DNA from: CAZGMJ01 sp964526785
GTDB taxonomy: Bacteria > Planctomycetota > Phycisphaerae > Sedimentisphaerales > Anaerobacaceae
Reading direction: 5' to 3'
Assembly: GCA_964526785.1 (NCBI GenBank)
Contig: CAZGMJ010000006.1
Coordinates: 1 to 64,000, forward strand
Length of the DNA: 64,000 bases
The notes below the pieces were generated by a model that was given only the letters and a program-made list of their open reading frames with translations, had not been told where the DNA came from and did no database searches. How positions within the stretch are numbered: the stretch's first letter is position 1; each line of letters begins with the position of its first letter. This document shows, piece by piece, positions 8,859-16,683 of the stretch. Both the position numbers and the translations under genes were made by a program.

Positions 8859-9878
8859 TCAGGAAGATTCGGGGCCATTTGGGCCTCTTCGGGATTGTTG
8901 AATTTTCGCCCAGAGCAATTCTTTGAGTTCCTTGATTCTGCGCCCCGTTGCGGCTGAAATCGGATGCACCTCTGCGCCAAGCTTCTCCCGCAGAGCCTCT
9001 GTCGCCTTGCCGTCCGGATCCAGGTCGATCTTGTTTGCGACGATGATCTCGGGCTTTTCGGCCAGCACCTCGCTGTGCTTTGCCAGTTCTCTGCGAATGG
9101 CGTGGTAGTTCTCAATCGGATCGCTGCCGTCCATCGGCATGACGTCTATTACATGCAGAATGATGGTTGTCCTCTCGATGTGCCGCAGAAACTCGTGCCC
9201 CAGTCCCGCCCCGGTGTGGGCTCCTTCAATTAATCCGGGAATATCCGCCATTACGAATCGGCGAAAATCGCTCAATTCAACGATTCCCAGGACAGGTTCG
9301 AGCGTGGTGAAGGGGTAGTCCGCGATTTTCGGGCGGGCGGCGGAACAGCGGGAGACGAGGGTGCTCTTGCCTGCGTTCGGTAGTCCGACCAGACCAATGT
9401 CAGCGATGAGTTTCAGTTCGAGGCGCAGAGATCGCTGCTGGCCCGGCTTGCCCTGATCGGCCCGTCGGGGTGTCTGATTCGTTGATGTAGCGAAGGCTTT
9501 GTTCCCGCGGCCTCCTCTGCCGCCTACGCATACGCGAGCCTTCCTGCCCGCACGGTCGAGGTCGATCAGTAACAGGTCGAGGTCGATGTCATACACAAGC
9601 GTGCCGGGTGGAACGGGAATGACGAGGTCGTCTCCGTTCGCTCCGTGTTTGTTCGAGCCGGACCCGGGCCGGCCGTTACCTGCCCGCCAATGGTGTCTGC
9701 CGGCGAAGTCGAGCAGCGTGTCGACGCTTTCGACTGCCTCGAGATATACGTCGCCTCCGTCCCCTCCATCCCCCCCGTCCGGTCCGCCTTTGGGGATGAA
9801 CCGTTCTCGCCGGAAGCTCACGCAGCCGTGGCCTCCGTCTCCCGCCTTAACATAGATTTCGGCCTGATCAATGAACAC
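8859..9878 (-). CDS. obgE: GTPase Obg/CgtA
   Basis: A 339-residue essential-type GTPase linked to late 50S ribosome assembly. The glycine-rich Obg fold is clear (KAGDGGHGCVSFRRE, then PDGGDGGDGGDVY). The G domain has G1 GLPNAGKST (about 168), DIPGLIEGAHTGAGLG and NKIDLD. It ends soon after the G domain, so it lacks the C-terminal OCT extension of some homologues; short Obg proteins are common. In many bacteria obgE directly follows rplU-rpmA. Here a cellulase gene lies between rpmA and obgE. Confidence 0.97.
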   Translation of the reverse strand: MFIDQAEIYVKAGDGGHGCVSFRRERFIPKGGPDGGDGGDGGDVYLEAVESVDTLLDFAGRHHWRAGNGRPGSGSNKHGANGDDLVIPVPPGTLVYDIDLDLLLIDLDRAGRKARVCVGGRGGRGNKAFATSTNQTPRRADQGKPGQQRSLRLELKLIADIGLVGLPNAGKSTLVSRCSAARPKIADYPFTTLEPVLGIVELSDFRRFVMADIPGLIEGAHTGAGLGHEFLRHIERTTIILHVIDVMPMDGSDPIENYHAIRRELAKHSEVLAEKPEIIVANKIDLDPDGKATEALREKLGAEVHPISAATGRRIKELKELLWAKIQQSRRGPNGPESS

Positions 9879-10000
9879 AGCAAAAGGCTTTCAATAATTG
9901 CATTAGGTTGTGACAGCGAATCAGTGATGATAATGCAAGCGCGGAGAAATTGCCATCATCAAGGGCGCATCGCGGTCTCAGGAGCGGCGATCTCCGGTAG

Positions 10001-11713
10001 TCATGGAACGCAGGAGACGTCCTGGGGATCGTAACATTCCAGCCAGTCTTTGGCCAGGTCGACGAAATCCGGCCAGGCTATCAAGGCATCGTGGCTGTCA
10101 GTATGCATTGTATCGACAGTCAGCCACTGATCTGCGAAGGCACGCAGATCGTGCACATCTATTCTGCAATCGGGTACGCCCAGCGGCCCGCCCATGTCTG
10201 TCGAACGGGTCAGGCCAGTTTCGAGCAATCGCGCGCAATCCCACGCTTCGGTGATGGAGATATCGTCCAGCCATACATCGGCGTTACTGCCCCCGAGACC
10301 CAAGTACAATACCACCTGCTCGTTGTCGGCAGCCGATTCGAACAGATACGTAAAGGTCTGGGCCTGCGGCGTGAGATCCTGTACGGCAGACCAGTATGCG
10401 GCGCCGTTGGCAGCACGCAGTGTCGTTCGCATCTGTCGAAAATCTTCGGCGCGGGCACGCAGGCAGATTCTATAAAGTACGCCCGCTTCGAGGGCAATAT
10501 CCTGTTGTTTGACAAAGACGTCGTCGAAGTCAGATCCGCCGTGGCTAATCGCTATTTCGAGCACATTGGTTGTTGCCAATTGCGGATCGTCTACGATTGA
10601 AGCGGTTGAAAACGAGCGATTTGCATCTCGTTTGGTCCAGTGGTCGAGGGCGAAGTCGAAGTGCGGGTTACGGAGCTGATTCTGGACAGGTGCGTCGGGC
10701 ACAAGCGCCCTGTGCAGGCGGCGCCATTTGCCGCTGTCGTCGTCGTATGCGCCGAAGCCTGCGCAAAACTCCCAATAGGACCAACTGAAGTCGCGTTGTT
10801 CCGCCTGGCGGGCACAGAATTGGGTCCAGAGCACGCGCGAATCCATGTCTGCCTTGGAATAGGCGCCGAACTCTCCCATAAACACCGGCCGGTCGTTGAC
10901 TCGCGACCAGTTGGATACTTTGTCGAAGGCATCGGCAATGGCTTTGCGCTGCGATGCCGTACCGTCCCACGTAGTTCCGAGCCAACTGTCGCTGTTGCCT
11001 CCGACCCAACCGGCTCCCTGATGCGTGAAGTGGAACGGATCGTAATGGTGGAACGTGGCGATGATGTGTCGGTCGTCTGTGGGCAGCTTGAGTGATGAGA
11101 CAAGCTTGGTCTTGCTATTCCATCCTGTTGCACCGACAATGATGTTGCGACTGGGGTTGGTAAGGCGAATTACATCGATAGCATCGGCCAGCAGGTTGTT
11201 CCAGATCGAGGCGTCAAGTGCGCCATGCGGTTCATTGAGCAGCTCGAAGATCAGTTCGTCGGGGTAGTCCTGGTAATGCTCCGCTATCTGGGCCCAGATG
11301 TCCAGAAAGCGTTGCTGATGGAACGCATCGGCCGTGTCAGTGAGTTCTTCGTAGTGGTGGAAGTCGATGATTGCAAGGAGGCCGCGGTTCAGGGCATTGT
11401 CCACCGCCCAGTTCACGCGGTCCATGAACTGCGGTTCGATCGTGTAGGGCGGTTCTTTCGAAGCGTGTGCGTTCCAGCGAATGGGTATGCGGACGCCTGT
11501 GAAACCGCCGTCCACTATGATCTGGAAATACTCTTCGCGGAGGGTTACTCCCCATTGCCCTTCGTATGGGGCTTCCAGGGCGTTGCCCAAGTTAATTGCC
11601 CTGCCGAGACGTGCGTTTATGTCCCATGCATCCGTTGCGCTTGCGAAGGTGGAAAGGCCAACCTCGCAACAAACAAACAGCGTAAGGAGTATGACGAATC
11701 TCCGGCGCATCAC
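10001..11713 (-). CDS. Secreted GH5 endoglucanase-like enzyme with carbohydrate-binding and dockerin-like ends
   Basis: A 570-residue exported enzyme. A signal peptide (about 1-26, ending FASATDA) leads into a GH5 barrel that begins RLGRAINLGNAL. The acid/base is Glu161 in LLNEPHG and the nucleophile is Glu281 in FMGEFGAY, with GVRIPIRW and FHHYEEL strands as in cellulases. About 350-495 is a CBM4/9-like beta-sandwich (NPHFDFALDHW). The last 60 residues hold two dockerin-like helices, DVHDLRAFADQWL and WPDFVDLAKDWL, a pattern common on exported planctomycete proteins and possibly a sorting or anchoring tail. The likely substrate is a beta-1,4-glucan or mannan. Its position between rpmA and obgE is unusual. 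Confidence 0.9.
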   Translation of the reverse strand: MMRRRFVILLTLFVCCEVGLSTFASATDAWDINARLGRAINLGNALEAPYEGQWGVTLREEYFQIIVDGGFTGVRIPIRWNAHASKEPPYTIEPQFMDRVNWAVDNALNRGLLAIIDFHHYEELTDTADAFHQQRFLDIWAQIAEHYQDYPDELIFELLNEPHGALDASIWNNLLADAIDVIRLTNPSRNIIVGATGWNSKTKLVSSLKLPTDDRHIIATFHHYDPFHFTHQGAGWVGGNSDSWLGTTWDGTASQRKAIADAFDKVSNWSRVNDRPVFMGEFGAYSKADMDSRVLWTQFCARQAEQRDFSWSYWEFCAGFGAYDDDSGKWRRLHRALVPDAPVQNQLRNPHFDFALDHWTKRDANRSFSTASIVDDPQLATTNVLEIAISHGGSDFDDVFVKQQDIALEAGVLYRICLRARAEDFRQMRTTLRAANGAAYWSAVQDLTPQAQTFTYLFESAADNEQVVLYLGLGGSNADVWLDDISITEAWDCARLLETGLTRSTDMGGPLGVPDCRIDVHDLRAFADQWLTVDTMHTDSHDALIAWPDFVDLAKDWLECYDPQDVSCVP

Positions 11714-11761
11714 CCACTCTGCGAAACTGCGATGTTGCGGTGTGTCAGTCAGACGGGGCAG

Positions 11762-11995
11762 TTAGACGACATGGACCTTTCGACCATTGAACTGCACTTT
11801 CCCCGCGACCTTGGCAAACAGCGTGTAATCCCTGCCCATACCGACGTTGGCGCCGGGGAAGAATTTCGTGCCGCACTGGCGAATGATTATAGTGCCCGGC
11901 TGAGCGGTCTGACCACCGTAGAGTTTTACCCCTCTATATTGGGGATTGCTGTCTCTGCCGTTACGTGAAGAGCCTTGTCCCTTTTTGTGTGCCAT
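11762..11995 (-). CDS. rpmA: 50S ribosomal protein L27
   Basis: A 77-residue L27 with the typical start MAHKKGQGSSRNGRDS, then GVKLYGGQ, GTIIIRQCGTKFFPG, VGMGRDYTLFA and VKFNGRK-type ending. L27 reaches toward the peptidyl-transferase centre of the ribosome. No N-terminal extension needing cleavage (as in Firmicutes) is present. An AGGGAT box lies about nine bases upstream. The usual partner rplU (L21) is not found upstream: the 160 bases before the next gene hold no L21-like frame. The gene downstream is the GH5 cellulase, 48 bases away. Confidence 0.97.
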   Translation of the reverse strand: MAHKKGQGSSRNGRDSNPQYRGVKLYGGQTAQPGTIIIRQCGTKFFPGANVGMGRDYTLFAKVAGKVQFNGRKVHVV

Positions 11996-12156
11996 CGCGT
12001 ATTATCCCTGCTATTGGTCAAGCAAAAGTCCAAATACCCATAGAATCCTGTACTTTACACTGAAACGGCGCCAACGTCCAGAACTTTTTTCCGCCATCTG
12101 AGGCAAAAAAAGGGTTCAAGGTCTACCTTCGCCGCCGGTTAGTGGCCATATACGGC

Positions 12157-12891
12157 TTACAGTGCATCCAGAAGGGCTTTGCTATCGGAGGTAGGTACGA
12201 TTCCGACTGTTTGCAACCGGATGATCCCCTCAGCATCGATCAAGAATGCTCCGGGCACGCCGGTGGTCGTGAACAGCCTTCCGACGCCGAAAGGTTCGGG
12301 TATTTCGCCTTCTTCGACGTAGACGTCGTAATTGATGTTCATTTGGCTGGCAAACTCGCTGACATTTTTAACCGTGTCGGTCGGTCGGCCGGGCGCGCTG
12401 CCCGCGACTGCTACGACAGCGGTGGTCCTGGGATTGATCTGGGTCTGCAACTCCTTCAAATCCGGTATTTCCGCCCGGCAAGGGGGGCACCATGTTGCCC
12501 AGAACACCAGCAGAACCTTCTTGCCTTTATATTCGCTGAATTGGTGGGTGGTTCCGTCCATGGCCTTCATCTTGAAATCAGGGGCCGGTTTGCCGTACCA
12601 GGCTTTGTTCACGGCACCCCACTGTCTTGCATTGGCGGCTATAGCATCGAGTTTCTCACGAGTCTCGGCCGGAGAGTTCCTTTTCTCCGTTACTGTCTGC
12701 TCGGCGGGACCGTCAGCTTCAGATATCTGTGTTTGTTGCGGTTCCGGGCTATTGGACGAGGGATTCTGGACAGGTGTATTCTGGGCGGGTTCTTCCTTGC
12801 ACCCTGCGAACACGAGCATCAAGAGCGATGTAATCACAAATGTCAATACAGCAGGGGATTTCATTGTTTGTCGTAGACTGAGCAGCATCAT
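12157..12891 (-). CDS. TlpA/ResA-like thioredoxin-fold lipoprotein
   Basis: A 244-residue exported thiol protein. The leader ends in a lipobox, LMLVFAGC, so it is probably a lipoprotein. A Pro/Asn/Gln-rich spacer follows, then an AhpC/TSA-Redoxin domain with PAPDFKMKAMDG and the active site ATWCPPCRAEIP. Such proteins reduce disulfides or support cytochrome c maturation in the periplasm. The start has two adjacent ATGs seven and four bases from GGAG, and a third ATG at 12864 would also leave a complete signal peptide. Downstream on the minus strand a small AAGG/CCTT hairpin followed by seven T (12111-12105) may end the transcript. Confidence 0.88.
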   Translation of the reverse strand: MMLLSLRQTMKSPAVLTFVITSLLMLVFAGCKEEPAQNTPVQNPSSNSPEPQQTQISEADGPAEQTVTEKRNSPAETREKLDAIAANARQWGAVNKAWYGKPAPDFKMKAMDGTTHQFSEYKGKKVLLVFWATWCPPCRAEIPDLKELQTQINPRTTAVVAVAGSAPGRPTDTVKNVSEFASQMNINYDVYVEEGEIPEPFGVGRLFTTTGVPGAFLIDAEGIIRLQTVGIVPTSDSKALLDAL

Positions 12892-13088
12892 ATTTCTCCA
12901 TTGAAGAACATTCCATTCATTACAGGATACACGCAGTATACACAGTAATCAAAGCGAAAGTTCATAAACACTTGAAAACCTATAGTCTTACTGGTAATTG
13001 GGCGGCTCTCAACTGTGCAGCATGGCTGAGTCGGTTGCCTAAACCGGATTCGCCCGGGAAATCGTGCGTGATTAGTCACAAGCGACGC

Positions 13089-13616
13089 CTATTGCTCCTC
13101 TTCTTTCAGGTATTTCGCCACGATTCGGGCGATAGAGTCCAATCCAAAACGCGCCGGGGCAATTTCTCCAGGTGGGACAAAGAGGACATCTGCTACCTCT
13201 TCGACGGGTGCGGCAGTCATTGTCTCGGCAGTCTGGCAGATATATGCGAGATCGAGCGTGTGATAGGTTACGTTCTTGTAGGGATAGATATTTGCGCTTG
13301 AGCAGAAATACTTCAGGGATCGCACTTGCAGGCCCAGTTCTTCCTGAATCTCTCGAATGAGGGCATGCTCGGCCGACTCGTCCGGATCGACGAATCCGCC
13401 CGGCAGGTCCCATGTCCCCCTTGCCGGTTCGCGATCTCGCACTGTAACGAGGAGTCGGCCCTTGTCATCCGTTATCAATCCCGCCACAGCGGCTGCGACG
13501 TTGTGGAAGTATTCAAATCCGCAGTCGAGGCAAAGCAACTGCTTGCGATTGGCCAATTTCAGTCGTTGCGAACCGCATTTGGTACAGTGGCGAAAGACTG
13601 AGCTGTTTGTGTTCAT
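13089..13616 (-). CDS. Nudix hydrolase with N-terminal zinc ribbon
   Basis: A 175-residue cytosolic protein. A zinc ribbon with two CxxC pairs (HCTKCGS and LCLDCGF) occupies residues 10-35. The Nudix domain has the full box starting GGFVDPDESAEHALI and ending REIQEELGL, which holds the metal-binding glutamates. The layout resembles NADH pyrophosphatase NudC but without its long N-terminal part or its substrate motif, so it more likely hydrolyses an ADP-ribose-like or other nucleoside diphosphate compound. It lies alone between the GH26 fusion gene and the TlpA-like gene, all on the minus strand. Confidence 0.9.
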   Translation of the reverse strand: MNTNSSVFRHCTKCGSQRLKLANRKQLLCLDCGFEYFHNVAAAVAGLITDDKGRLLVTVRDREPARGTWDLPGGFVDPDESAEHALIREIQEELGLQVRSLKYFCSSANIYPYKNVTYHTLDLAYICQTAETMTAAPVEEVADVLFVPPGEIAPARFGLDSIARIVAKYLKEEEQ

Positions 13617-13716
13617 CCGACTACCTGTTCTCCAAGGAAGGCTGTATCATATTCATGCTTCAGGCATCATTGAACAGGCCGCGACCTGCTCATCAGCGTG
13701 CGCGAATCTCATCCGT

Positions 13717-16350
13717 TCAATGCTGTTCGATTAGTTGTTGTTTGTTCAACACCCGCTCGGCATCGAACAACGCAACGACATCCTTGGCAGCATTTCGTTT
13801 GGTCAGAAAGCCCGCCCAGCACATAAACCAAGTCCATTGAGGCTGTTGTGACAGAATCTCGGGTGTAGGCAATTGGCCGCACTCACCAAGGGCGACGGGT
13901 TTGCCCCGAGCGAGCGTCACGAGATCGTCGTGGTGGCTTTGCCTGTAGTCGTTGTGGTAGACGTCGGCGGCCAGAACATCGACGACGTCGTGGCCCGGGA
14001 AGAAGGCTTCGTAGGAGCCGGTGTCTTTTCGCGGGGCGTTGGCGTTCCAGACCCACAGCAGGTTATCGAGCCTGTGATGGTGCACGTATCGCTCATACAT
14101 ATGGCGCCAGATGGCCTGGAAGCCTCGCTTGCCTTCCCGGCCTCCCCACCAGAACCAGCGGCCGTTCATCTCGTGGTACGGTCGCCACAGCACGGGCACA
14201 CCGGCATCGCGCAGTTGGGTCAAATACTGTGCGACGGCATCCAGCTGTGCGAGCCACTTCTGATGAATGGCGCTGCCTGGTGTGACCAGATCATTCCACT
14301 GCTCGTCGGTCAGATCGTTTTGCACGCTCTGCTTCCAGCCGTTGGGTTCGTTGTCGATTGGCCGTACGGCATGCCACATCAGCGTGATGATGAATCCCTG
14401 GCGGTGCTTCCTGACGGCCTCGTCAATAACGGCCTGGCGGTTATCTATGCCATCCTGGCCGGTTTCCGTGAAGCCAAAGTCCTGTCCCCAGACCGCCGGG
14501 TATTTGCCCGTTATGTCGCGTGCCTTTTCGGTGCAGCTGGAAATCGTGCCGGGGTAGTTATGCTGACCGGAGAGCGTATATGTGCCCCTGATTTCGTATA
14601 ACCGCCGGAGCAAGCGGCGGGCGGGTCTTGATGCGTTCGGATTCACCGGTTCGTGTACACTGGCGGTCTGTTGGCTGTGCGTCCTGATGACCAGAAGCCA
14701 ATCCTGCAGAATCGGGCCCGCCGGCACATGCCACTGACGGACGCCGGCAATCGTTTGAACGATAGGATGACGGTCGCCTGTCAGCGGGTCGAGATACTCG
14801 GCGACGTACTGGCGATCAGGTTCGAGATTGTTGACGGTGTACTTTCCGCCCCAGGGCATGACGCCATCAGGAAAGTAGATCAGGCGCAGTTCTCCTTCGA
14901 TGCCCGCCGCGTACGGCTCAAAGGCGTCTTGTTCTGTTGCGTGCGGCTCGACCCATTCGGGATGTGGCTCGAATCGCCACCACTCGAACTGTTGCAGTAT
15001 CCGGCGACCCAGCCCGACGTATTTCGAGCCAAGCCACTTATACGCCGTTTGCCAGGGCGTGTTGCCCCATGCATATCCACCCGGCGAATTGCCGAACGGC
15101 CGGTCTTTTGTGTTGACCTGCCATATGGCATCGGCGCCGTAGCAATGGCCGGCAGCTCCGCTGAGCATGTTGGCCCAAAACAGGATACGCTGGACTTTCG
15201 GGCCGCTGCCACCGCCGTGCATGCCTTCGAAGCAGACCTCGCCCTGCATCACGGGCCTTTCAGGGAACATGCGGCGGGCCTTGTTCAAGTGGGCCATGGC
15301 TGTCGGTATGGTGTCCCAACCTTTGTGCCCAGGCTGCACCATGATGATGTCCAGCGTTGACATATCGCTGATCGGGCGGAACCGACCGGATGCAGGGCCG
15401 GGATGGACAGTGAGAATTCGATTCCACGGATCGGTTTGCTCAATGTACTTTGCGATATCGGACCAGCCTTCGCGCTGCCGGTCGCGGAGGGTTTGGCGCT
15501 GCTGTTCGGGCGTGAGATACCACGTCAGCGTTGATTCGCCTGCGACGGTCCAGACGACGGGATAGGCACCATAACGGGCGATGATGTATCGCCAATACTC
15601 TTTCATGGTCTCGGCACCCATCCAGGGCAGATAGTAACCCCACGTTCCGAGAATATTCGGCATGAGTCCCCGGTCGATCAGATGTTCGAGACGCTGATCC
15701 ACGAGGTCGAAATAGGCGGGATTGACGGATTCATATCCCCGTGTCATGGGATGTCCTGCTTCATTTGCACCGCGTTGATCGAAAGCGTAGATATCGCATG
15801 GAAAGCCGATCGCGAACTGAATCACGGAGAAGCCTTTCTCGCGACGATCTGAGGCGAGTGTCTTGAAGCCGTCGGGCCAGGACAGGCGCGTCGTCATTCC
15901 ATGCCACCAGGAGTCCGCCAGCCAGAGAAAAGGGGTGCCGTCGAGGTGTTCGATGTATCGTCCGTTCGTGCTCGGTCTCAGTCCGCCGTGCGCATATAGG
16001 GGATTCGTGCCGTCATACTCGCTCACAACGATCTTACCTTGTTGGCGCAATCCGGTGTTCTCGCCGTCGCTGCACTCGGTTACGTAGTCAAAAGTGCCGG
16101 TCCGCGGAGAACTGAAGCGAATACGCCACTCGCTGCCACCCGCCCAGAAACCCGGTATTGTGCATTCCCGGCCCTCTGCGTCCGTAGCCTTCATGGAGAA
16201 ATCCACGTCGCGAAAAGGGTTGCCATATTGCTTCGAAGATGCGAAGGAGATTTCGAGCACACGGTTGCGCTGTGTCTTGTGAACCGCCGTATGCGCCGGA
16301 TCGACAAAAAGCATCAGTAATATGGTACAGAAAGCTCCAAGCGTCTTCAT
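13717..16350 (-). CDS. Secreted fusion: apiosidase-like (DUF4038/DUF5060) domain joined to GH26 mannanase-like domain
   Basis: An 877-residue exported protein with two catalytic modules. After a signal peptide (MKTLGAFCTILLMLFVDPAHT) comes a DUF5060-like beta domain (FRDVDFSMKATDAEG) and a DUF4038-type barrel (GTPFLWLADSWWHG). Its candidate acids are in VVWTVAGES and VMQGEVCFEGMHG. A short beta-sandwich (about 490-585) closes this half. From about 600 a GH26 barrel begins (SGQHNYPG), with acid/base Glu727 in RPYHEMNGRWFWWGG and nucleophile Glu823 in ALGECGQL. GH26 enzymes mostly cut beta-mannans; DUF4038 relatives include GH140 apiosidases. I start at the ATG at 16350, which has GGAG at good spacing. 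Confidence 0.85.
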   Translation of the reverse strand: MKTLGAFCTILLMLFVDPAHTAVHKTQRNRVLEISFASSKQYGNPFRDVDFSMKATDAEGRECTIPGFWAGGSEWRIRFSSPRTGTFDYVTECSDGENTGLRQQGKIVVSEYDGTNPLYAHGGLRPSTNGRYIEHLDGTPFLWLADSWWHGMTTRLSWPDGFKTLASDRREKGFSVIQFAIGFPCDIYAFDQRGANEAGHPMTRGYESVNPAYFDLVDQRLEHLIDRGLMPNILGTWGYYLPWMGAETMKEYWRYIIARYGAYPVVWTVAGESTLTWYLTPEQQRQTLRDRQREGWSDIAKYIEQTDPWNRILTVHPGPASGRFRPISDMSTLDIIMVQPGHKGWDTIPTAMAHLNKARRMFPERPVMQGEVCFEGMHGGGSGPKVQRILFWANMLSGAAGHCYGADAIWQVNTKDRPFGNSPGGYAWGNTPWQTAYKWLGSKYVGLGRRILQQFEWWRFEPHPEWVEPHATEQDAFEPYAAGIEGELRLIYFPDGVMPWGGKYTVNNLEPDRQYVAEYLDPLTGDRHPIVQTIAGVRQWHVPAGPILQDWLLVIRTHSQQTASVHEPVNPNASRPARRLLRRLYEIRGTYTLSGQHNYPGTISSCTEKARDITGKYPAVWGQDFGFTETGQDGIDNRQAVIDEAVRKHRQGFIITLMWHAVRPIDNEPNGWKQSVQNDLTDEQWNDLVTPGSAIHQKWLAQLDAVAQYLTQLRDAGVPVLWRPYHEMNGRWFWWGGREGKRGFQAIWRHMYERYVHHHRLDNLLWVWNANAPRKDTGSYEAFFPGHDVVDVLAADVYHNDYRQSHHDDLVTLARGKPVALGECGQLPTPEILSQQPQWTWFMCWAGFLTKRNAAKDVVALFDAERVLNKQQLIEQH

Positions 16351-16683
16351 AACATCTCCAGTGCGTAGCGATTGGCCGTGCTGGGATTGACACGGCATTC
16401 ATGATTGTCCGCATGGTACTGCTGCGGCCGGGCACTTTCAAGCAGTTGGTGCGACCAGGCTGTGGCGAGGTGAGACGGCGGAGGCGATATTGCTGTTTAC
16501 TATCAGATGTCCGGCGCGTATTATTTTGGGAGAAGCCCCCGTGTCTTCGCCAGTTTTTTTTGCGGCATGCCAGGGCACCGGTGTAGTCCCGTTGGTATCG
16601 CCTCGTTGCACAGCCGCAAAGGTGATGGACCGGTTGACCGTTGGTCATAATGGATTGAACTGCCAATCATAGGAGTGCAAGAA
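16351..16683. promoter_or_regulatory. Divergent intergenic region of two carbohydrate-active genes
   Basis: These 333 bases separate the GH140/GH26-like gene (minus) from the sialate O-acetylesterase gene (plus), so both promoters should lie here. I see ribosome binding sites at each end (GGAG before 16350 on the minus strand, AGGAG at 16671 on the plus strand) and one TTGACA at about 16387 on the plus strand without a clear -10 box at the right distance. No convincing open frame or operator repeat was found. Confidence 0.4.
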
